Below the pieces are notes generated by a model. It saw nothing but the letters and a program-made list of their open reading frames with translations. It was not told where the DNA came from and did not search any database. Below, piece after piece: positions 58,599-64,000 of a DNA stretch of 64,000 nucleotides. The stretch spans positions 620,001-684,000 of the forward strand of contig NZ_JAEIOT010000007.1 in the NCBI RefSeq assembly GCF_016342275.1. Direction: 5' to 3'. The first letter of the stretch is position 1. Every line of letters starts with the position of its first letter. Position numbers and translations under genes: made by a program. Source of the DNA: Corynebacterium marambiense (GTDB lineage Bacteria > Actinomycetota > Actinomycetes > Mycobacteriales > Mycobacteriaceae).

Positions 58599-58606
58599 GG
58601 GACGAG

Positions 58607-58756
58607 ATGACCATATTTCTTGAGCGGCTGTTGTGGACCGTTATTGCGGTGCCCTGCGCCCTGTTGCTGGGGACGTGGACTGGGCGGTGGATCCAGCATT
58701 TTCGCCGCAATAGTGTGGCTGGTCACTGCTGTCCCTATCTGGCTGAGACGCCGTAG
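58607..58756 (+). CDS. Candidate small membrane protein (49 aa)
   Basis: The frame reads MTIFLERLLWTVIAVPCALL followed by LGTWTGRWIQHFRRNS and a Cys-containing tail. One hydrophobic helix with basic residues after it is a common small-protein layout. A TAGTAT -10 element stands 8 nt upstream and an intrinsic terminator begins 32 bp after the stop, so the unit has both transcription signals. No family was recognised. It could instead be a small RNA, or the surviving head of a lost gene. Confidence 0.38.
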   Translation: MTIFLERLLWTVIAVPCALLLGTWTGRWIQHFRRNSVAGHCCPYLAETP

Positions 58757-58787
58757 AGAATGAACCTGCCCTTGATGGTGCATTGTT

Positions 58788-58823
58788 CCCCCAGAGAGCG
58801 GCTCGACGCCTCTTTTCTGGGGG
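58788..58823 (+). terminator. Intrinsic terminator of the small unit
   Basis: CCCCCAGA / TCTGGGGG stem with a 20-nt loop, followed by TCTTATTTC. No gene other than the 49-aa frame ends before it on this strand. Confidence 0.68.
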
Positions 58824-59597
58824 TCTTATTTCTACCCACCGAATCTCATTTGTGCTGTTTGCGCATTGATTCAGTGGTCTGCACTCGCCCCTGATACGGA
58901 CGCACCCACCGCCAGGGCTTGTGCGTCCCCCTAGACGAGGTCCGATTTCCGACGACGCAGGTGCACTGCCCGTTTTCTCTTTGTCCCGGTCGATTCGACG
59001 AATTTGAAGGCGTGGAGTCCGACTCCCGGCCCTCCGCTGTCCGGTCGCTCGGCCACATCGAGCAGACGGCCGGGCTTCTCGCACAGTCGGGCGGCCGCTC
59101 CCCCAGAGTATGAGGACGCGATGGTGCTGGTGCTGCCCCTCGGCGCGACGGCGGACGGCGACTCGCAAGGTGATCAACCCGCGAAGGGTACGCACGGACA
59201 CAAAACCGCGGGCGGCGGAGTCGATGTAGAGCGCCTGCCGGTGGCTGCTCAGATCCGAAAGCCGATCAACGTACCGCGGACCGTACGACCGGCGCCCCAA
59301 TTTCACGGGCGCTATGGCAGTTGATCTCGCGACTCACACGGGGATGCATGCGGGTGAGGTGCCCGGTGGACGGCTGTGCGGTGTGAGCACTGTGGCGGAA
59401 CGATCCACGCGGCCCAGCATGCCGGCGGCGCGCCGTTGAAAACGGAGACGCCAGCCGAGACTGGTTCAATCAACGCGGGGCCGGCACATCGACCGGTTGG
59501 TCATGCGGCGGGTGAGCGTCGCGGAGCTTACAAGTGCATGGTGCGACTGACGCGGCCTAATACGCGCCGGTGCACATCTACGGGATCAAGGGTGGAA
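58824..59597. other. Gene-free stretch
   Basis: About 770 bp without a supportable gene; only scattered frames with no family similarity that I can see. Confidence 0.4.
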
Positions 59598-59849
59598 TTT
59601 TGCCACTGGGGGCACATTCGACACCTTCCGGAACTTCCGCGCGATGAAATCGCGCCGGGCTGGCTTCCCATGTCCACTCTGTCGAAGCGGTTGGGGCATG
59701 CAACTGCTTCGGCGACTCTGGATATCTACTCCCGTGTGCTGCCGTCCGGTGCTTCCGATGCCGCTGAGACTGCCGCGGGGCTGGCGCGGGATCAATGCGG
59801 CATGGGGGCTGGTGACGGGCCGGGATCATGCAGGGTGAGACGGAGCTAA
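59598..59849 (+). pseudogene. Tyrosine recombinase (phage integrase) C-terminal remnant
   Basis: The plus strand encodes GHIRHLPELPRDEIAPGWLP, then MSTLSKRLGHATASATLDIY and SRVLPSGASDAAETAAGLAR. This is the end of an integrase catalytic domain: H-x-x-R (HIRH), LGH and the nucleophile Tyr in LDIYSR. The N-terminal two thirds are absent or scrambled upstream. Together with the IS3 remnant it marks an old integration scar beside hmuO. Confidence 0.65.
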
Positions 59850-59868
59850 ACGACCTTTTCAGACCTGT

Positions 59869-60543
59869 TTACCGGGTCGTGCGCCCGAGATCGGCGAAGA
59901 GGTTGAAGTTGAACAGGAACGCCGCGCACGCCTCATCGAGCAGACGCTCGCGGTCGCTCGCCTCCAGGGGGAGAGCGTCGAGTGCCGCGCGGTAGCTGTC
60001 TTTGTAGGGCTTGACCTTCGGGATCTCTGCGAAGCGGTAGAAGGAGAGCACCTCGGGCCCGAGACCATAGTGGCGCTGCATCATGCGGGCGATGACCTGA
60101 CCGCCGGAGAGGTCTCCGAGGTAGCGGACGTAGTGGTGTGCGATCAGCCCGGGGGCGTCGGCGGTGTCCGCGATCTCGTTCAGCCGGGCGACGTATGCCA
60201 CGGTGGAGGGCAGCGGTGTGACGTTTTCCCGCCATTCGGTATCACCGTGGAGCACATCAAGGTCAGCTTCGATGGAGGGGACACGCTCGAGGGCCGGGTC
60301 GACGATGGCGGCGGCAATGGGATCGACGGCGACGACGCGCGCAGCGTTCTCAAGGGCCTGATAGAACAACCAGGACTGCTCCTGGAGAGCAATGAAGTCA
60401 GAGACCGTAAGGTTGCCTGCCATCAGGTCCTGGGTGAACGTCGAGTACTCAGCCGATTCATGGGCGTCCGCTGTGGATGCCTTGAGAGCCTTGGAGAGCG
60501 GGAGGAAATCTGAACCGTTCCGTGGTTGGACTGCTGTGGTCAT
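59869..60543 (-). CDS. hmuO: Heme oxygenase
   Basis: HmuO-type heme oxygenase of 224 aa, opening heme to biliverdin, CO and iron so that host or environmental heme can serve as an iron source. The proximal heme ligand is His28 in STADAHESAEYSTF. The distal-helix segment VRYLGDLSGGQVIARMMQRH is highly conserved, and YVARLNEI and ACAAFLFNFNLFADLG complete the match with C. diphtheriae HmuO. A DtxR-like box lies about 110 bp upstream, consistent with iron repression. No heme-uptake operon is in view. Confidence 0.96.
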   Translation of the reverse strand: MTTAVQPRNGSDFLPLSKALKASTADAHESAEYSTFTQDLMAGNLTVSDFIALQEQSWLFYQALENAARVVAVDPIAAAIVDPALERVPSIEADLDVLHGDTEWRENVTPLPSTVAYVARLNEIADTADAPGLIAHHYVRYLGDLSGGQVIARMMQRHYGLGPEVLSFYRFAEIPKVKPYKDSYRAALDALPLEASDRERLLDEACAAFLFNFNLFADLGRTTR

Positions 60544-60649
60544 GTCTGTTCTGCCTTCTTGTTCGTGGGGCAGCGGGGCCCCATCAGCGTTTACGCCTGC
60601 CAGGCCACGCGCACCATGCCGTGTTCCGTTGCGATGACCTAACCGTAAC

Positions 60650-60668
60650 TTAGGACACCCTGACCATC
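60650..60668. promoter_or_regulatory. DtxR/IdeR box candidate upstream of hmuO
   Basis: TTAGGACACCCTGACCATC matches 12 of 19 positions of the DtxR consensus TTAGGTTAGCCTAACCTAA, including TTAGG, CCT and ACC. On the hmuO strand it lies at a plausible promoter position. Repression by DtxR with iron is established for C. diphtheriae hmuO. Confidence 0.5.
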
Positions 60669-60927
60669 TATAGTCCGAATTGTTGATGCTATATCGAACC
60701 TCCTACCTCTGTCGGACCTCTACCTCGGGACATTGCCACCGACAGAGGTCATCCACCTTTCCGCCGATGGGCGATGGTCCCGCCGTTTCAGACCCACCAC
60801 GCCTTGCAGTGCCACGTCGACGGACTCCTCCCCTCAACACCACCTGTGCTGATGCTGTGAGTTCGCCGCGAGGTGTCCGGTGAGAGCCCCGGAGAAGCGA
60901 TTCCGTTCGGTGTGTCCGGTTAACATT

Positions 60928-60955
60928 CTCTGCGGTACCGCTCGGTACCACAGAG
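60928..60955. promoter_or_regulatory. Inverted/direct GGTACC repeat ahead of the CPBP gene
   Basis: CTCTGcGGTACC-gctc-GGTACCaCAGAG: near-perfect 12-bp arms around 4 bp, 13 bp before the ATG. It could be an operator or an mRNA hairpin just ahead of the ribosome site AAAGGA. Confidence 0.5.
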
Positions 60956-60968
60956 AAAGAAAGGAACG

Positions 60969-61760
60969 ATGTTGCGTCATACTCATTGGCAACACCGCTG
61001 GGCGGCCCCACTGGCCGTCCTCGTCGCGGCCATCGGGCTCGCGAGTCTCTGGGTGTCTGCCCTTCTGGTGGGCGACAAACACTCAACGGCACCGACCGCG
61101 GTGACCATCTACGTGCTCCCGCTCCTCGTCACCGGCCTGCTCTACGTAATTCTCGGTCAGGTCTCCATCGTCCGGGACACGAGGTTCCGCTTCGCGAACA
61201 TCCGGCGTGGAAGCTATCTCCTCATCGCCGGGGTGATCATCAGTTCCGTGTTCTTCCTCTCCCCGCCCCCCGGGGGGTTCACGTCCCCGTCAGCCGGTTC
61301 CGTGCTTTTCTTCGTGGTGGGCGCCCTTCTGACCGGGCTCTGGGAGGAACTCCTGTGTCGCGGTCTGATCCAGAACATTCTGGTCGAGGCCTTCGGAACC
61401 GACCGGCGGCGAACCTGGTGGTCGATCGCCGCGGCGTCCGCGGTTTTCGCGGTGATGCACTTCATCCGTCTCACCACCGATCCGCAGCTGGCACTGACCG
61501 TGACCACCCAGGTCCTCTACGCGTTCGCGATCGGACTGCTGCTGGGTGTCATCTACCATTTCACGAGGGATCTGGTGACGGTGATTCTCCTGCACGCGCT
61601 GTTCAACATGCTGGGCGGTATCGGTGATCTGTTCGTCCCGCCGCCTTCCGGGTCCGCGACGGACATGCCCCTCATCGGCGCGGTGATCCTCCTCGCCGTG
61701 CTGATGCCCGCCATCTGGGTGGCGCGCCACATGTATGTGCGAGAGGCCGCGAAGGCATAG
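60969..61760 (+). CDS. CPBP-family intramembrane metalloprotease
   Basis: Membrane protein of 263 aa with about seven helices and the three CPBP/Abi (Rce1-like) motifs: GLWEELLCRGLIQN (EExxxR, about 125-130), VFAVMHF (FxxxH) and LLHALFNMLG (HxxxN). Family members cleave prenylated or other peptides, and some give bacteriocin self-immunity; the substrate here is unknown and no bacteriocin gene is visible. AAAGGA stands 3 nt before the ATG. A GGTACC-based palindrome lies in the leader. Confidence 0.88.
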   Translation: MLRHTHWQHRWAAPLAVLVAAIGLASLWVSALLVGDKHSTAPTAVTIYVLPLLVTGLLYVILGQVSIVRDTRFRFANIRRGSYLLIAGVIISSVFFLSPPPGGFTSPSAGSVLFFVVGALLTGLWEELLCRGLIQNILVEAFGTDRRRTWWSIAAASAVFAVMHFIRLTTDPQLALTVTTQVLYAFAIGLLLGVIYHFTRDLVTVILLHALFNMLGGIGDLFVPPPSGSATDMPLIGAVILLAVLMPAIWVARHMYVREAAKA

Positions 61761-61821
61761 CCCGTGTGGGATTCGTGCCCCTCGGGAGCCGTTCCACCGA
61801 GGAACCTCGGGCCTCCTCATC

Positions 61822-61849
61822 GACCCTGTCTCATCCATGAGACGGGGTC
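61822..61849. terminator. Hairpin downstream of the CPBP gene
   Basis: Eleven-bp arms GACCCTGTCTC / GAGACGGGGTC with one T-G wobble and a 6-nt loop; the stop of a minus-strand coding-like stretch lies inside it. Confidence 0.6.
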
Positions 61850-62028
61850 TTCGCGTGTCCGCCAACCACCACGACGGAAACCCGCCCATCACGCGCGCAG
61901 TTCTCCCACACATCACGGGACATCGGGGTGGCGACCACCCGGCCATCCCCGTTCCGCCACAGTTCCCCCAGCAACGACCACGGTTTCCCCGCTCCGCAAG
62001 CCGCGATACCCGTTTCTCGACCGGGCAG
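61831..62028 (-). pseudogene. Short coding-like remnant, unknown family
   Basis: The minus strand has an open frame with the strong third-position G/C bias of local genes: GKPWSLLGELWRNGDGRVVA, then TPMSRDVWENCARDGRVSVV and VVGGHAKTPSHG. It has no convincing start, begins after an in-frame TAG at about 62030 and is too short for a domain I know. Probably a gene fragment. Confidence 0.3.
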
Positions 62029-62166
62029 GAGAAGCTATCCCGGAGCAAAGCGAATTCTCTACACTGCTTCCCGGGTCGTGAACGACTGCGGTCACGGACA
62101 CTGCTGCGGGGACCTCGGCCGAAAACCTCAGACCGCCATCACGGTTGATGCTCGGAGAGCCCCCAC

Positions 62167-63003
62167 ATGAACTGACAGTCGACACGAGGACCGTTCCTGA
62201 TCGGCGTCTACAGTGTGGTCGCCGTCATCTGCGGGGTCGTTTTCACCTTGCTGACACTCCCGCTGGCCACCGGCATAGTGGTGGAGCTGATGGGGATGCG
62301 GCCAGGGGAAGATCCCCGGTAACTGCTTCCGGTTCTGGGATTCTGCATCGCCGGTGTAACGGTCGTGTTCGTGGACCTCCATTCCCTGCACCTCCTGTTC
62401 AGCGGATGGAGCTCCTGGAGTTTCATCCGCTCGGTGCGGGCCGCATTGACCGTCGATCTCATTGCTGTGCCGGCAGCGACGATGTACCTCGTGGCGTTGG
62501 GTGGAGGATTCACCGGTGAATCGGCGTTTATCTCGGTCGGAGTGATCGCCGGAATGTCTGCACAATCGGTCTCTGCCCCCTGGGATTGCGAGGCCCCTCC
62601 TCAGGGGATGTCCGGGATGGACGACGTCGGGATCCCGTATGTGCTCTGTTTCGGTGTCGCCGGTGCATCCGTTGGACTTCTGGACCTGTAGTCCGGGTAC
62701 CTCACTACCCGCGGCTGGAACTCGCGACGCTTCATCGGGGCAGTGTTCGTGGGATTGATCGTGTACACCGTGGCCGCGATCGGATCAACGGTCTGGTTCG
62801 TCGAGATGACCTGACTGTTCAGCGGCCCGGGGGTATTCCTGGTGTTCGGAACAGCCGTCGGGGGACTTTAGGAGATTGTGCTCTGCGGACTGCGGTTGGG
62901 CATGCCGGGCGGTGACGCGCCTACGCCCTACACATCTCCTCTCAATTCGGACGCCTCTGTGTCGTTCTCATCCGACCGAACAACCCGCGCTGCACACCGG
63001 TAG
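62167..63003 (+). pseudogene. Membrane-protein pseudogene with five in-frame stops
   Basis: From ATG 62167 a single reading frame runs without any shift for about 235 codons but contains TGA (62173), TAA (62320), TAG (62689), TGA (62812) and TAG (62869). Between stops it encodes clear membrane helices: FLIGVYSVVAVICGVVFTLL, VLGFCIAGVTVVFVDLHSLH, ALTVDLIAVPAATMYLVALG, YVLCFGVAGASVGLLDL, RFIGAVFVGLIVYTVAAIGS and PGVFLVFGTAVGGL. All three stop types occur, so recoding is excluded as an explanation. It resembles a polytopic permease or CPBP-like protein, but no motif is left to name it. Confidence 0.68.
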
Positions 63004-63177
63004 CCGGTCCTCTGTCCGGGTCAGTTCCGTGGATGACACCCACGGAGGAGAGCTCACCGGAGCGGGAGGTGTCCGCGTTCCGGGACGCCTCGACCACCGG
63101 TACAGCACAGCGTGCGACACCCGGTCACGGTGAACGCCACAGCGTCCCGCGTCCTGGAGCCTCAGTGGAACCACCTC

Positions 63178-64000
63178 CTAAGGTTCGAAGGTGGGTTCGC
63201 CCCAGAACACCTCGTCGACGACCTGCCGGGCCCGGCGGGTGACCTTTAGGTAGTACTCGAGGAACTCCTGGTAGCGGCTCGGGTCCCAGCCCGCGGCACC
63301 GGCGACCTGCGCCAGTTGCGGTCCGGCAGGCGGGAGTTGGTCGGTTCGTTTCCCGCGCACGAGGACCAGTGCGTTGCGGGCGCGGGTGGCGGTCAGCCAC
63401 GCGGTCCGGAGGCGTTCGACCTTTCCGTCATCGAGGATGCCGTGGTCCTCGATGACGTCGAGGACCTCGAGGGTCGAGGTGTTGTGCAGCTCGGGGACCT
63501 CGTGTGTATGCAGCATCGTGAGCAGCTGGACGGTCCACTCGATGTCCGTGAGGGCCCCACGGCCAAGCTTGGTGTGGGTCTTCCGGTCCGCACCGCGCGG
63601 GAGCCGTTCGTTATCCACCCTGGCCTTCATCCGACGAACCTCACGGACGGTGTCCGCGCTGATGCCCTCCGGCGGGTAGCGGAACCGGTCGATGGCGGTC
63701 AGGAACCGATTCCCGACGTCGGGGTCACCGGCGATGGCGGTGGCGCGCAGAAGGGCCTGGATCTCCCAGGTCTCCCCCCACTTCTCGTAGTACCTCTCGT
63801 ACGACTCAATGGTGCGGACGATCGCCCCGGAGCGTCCCTCCGGTCGGAGACCGAGATCGACTTCCAGTGGCGGATCGTCACTCGGCTTCGACAGGCGTCT
63901 CCGGAGACGGTCACAGATACCGATGGACCATTTGACCGCGTCAGAGTCGTTCACCCCGTCAGCCGGTTCACACACGAACATCACGTCCGCGTCGGACCCG
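63178..64000 (-). CDS. glnE: Glutamine-synthetase adenylyltransferase, C-terminal part (cut by window end)
   Basis: The C-terminal 274 residues of GlnE, which adds AMP to and removes AMP from the tyrosine of GlnA. The visible part starts in the catalytic GSDADVMFV motif of the second nucleotidyltransferase domain and continues with [48 protein letters not shown] and [13 protein letters not shown]. The C-terminal helices contain [16 protein letters not shown]. The gene continues beyond base 64000. Together with glnA in this window it forms the post-translational nitrogen switch of Corynebacterium. Confidence 0.94.
   Translation of the reverse strand, partial: GSDADVMFVCEPADGVNDSDAVKWSIGICDRLRRRLSKPSDDPPLEVDLGLRPEGRSGAIVRTIESYERYYEKWGETWEIQALLRATAIAGDPDVGNRFLTAIDRFRYPPEGISADTVREVRRMKARVDNERLPRGADRKTHTKLGRGALTDIEWTVQLLTMLHTHEVPELHNTSTLEVLDVIEDHGILDDGKVERLRTAWLTATRARNALVLVRGKRTDQLPPAGPQLAQVAGAAGWDPSRYQEFLEYYLKVTRRARQVVDEVFWGEPTFEP

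Noticed and set aside
62167..62175. Selenocysteine or other recoding at the TGA codons of the 62167 frame
   Set aside because: The same frame also contains TAA and two TAG codons, so decay is the simpler explanation.

Overview
The window reads as chromosome of a high-G+C actinobacterium of the order Mycobacteriales, most probably a Corynebacterium. The evidence is the gene order pknL - class II DAHP synthase - DEDDh RNase - GT87 mannosyltransferase - acyltransferase - glk - pimB - two NlpC/P60 hydrolases - qcrBAC/ctaE - ctaFC - asnB (ltsA) - cobUTS - ilvE - pepA - odhB - lipBA - glnA ... hmuO ... glnE, a layout I recall from C. glutamicum and partly from M. tuberculosis. Supporting traits are the leaderless starts (-10 hexamer 7-8 nt before ATG/GTG), a CxxCH-CxxCH QcrC, an adenylylatable GlnA and a HmuO-type heme oxygenase. 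No rRNA, tRNA or CRISPR was recognised.

Layout. 1-17.9 kb: cell-envelope block (PASTA kinase PknL, cut by the window start; aromatic synthesis; a tandem GT87 membrane protein; a class F sortase; PlsC-like acyltransferase; glucokinase; PimB; two NlpC/P60 peptidoglycan hydrolases), with metE and a cyclase-fold hydrolase between. A c-di-AMP (ydaO-type) riboswitch lies in the leader of the second hydrolase, and a McbR-like operator lies in the metE promoter. 18.9-25.8 kb: respiratory supercomplex genes ctaE-qcrCAB and ctaC-ctaF, with a near-consensus GlxR/CRP site between the two units. 26.3-45.9 kb: asparagine synthetase LtsA, Fe-S carrier, cobinamide salvage (cobUTS), ilvE, pepA, odhB (2-oxoglutarate dehydrogenase E2), TetR regulator, lipoate synthesis (lipB, lipA), a YidE/AspT-type transporter, an RDD protein and glnA.

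46.1-51 kb is accessory: a frameshifted PP2C-like phosphatase gene is followed by an A+T-rich island carrying an intact AbiH abortive-infection gene, a large serine recombinase broken by an amber codon and a frameshift, and a frameshifted DUF3644 gene. A 16-bp inverted repeat (one mismatch) brackets it. 51.2-57.5 kb: nucleoside hydrolase, MFS exporter, Ohr/OsmC peroxidase and the class III ribonucleotide reductase pair nrdD-nrdG with a 20-bp palindromic operator candidate. 57.5-59.9 kb is a gene graveyard with IS3-type and tyrosine-integrase remnants and one possible small membrane-protein gene that has its own promoter and terminator. 59.9-64 kb: hmuO with a DtxR-like box, a CPBP protease, a membrane-protein pseudogene with five in-frame stops, and the 3' part of glnE, cut by the window end.

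No wholly new system is proven. The most interesting items are the AbiH/DUF3644/recombinase island, the small leaderless gene at 58.6 kb, the tandem GT87 protein and the nrdDG palindrome.
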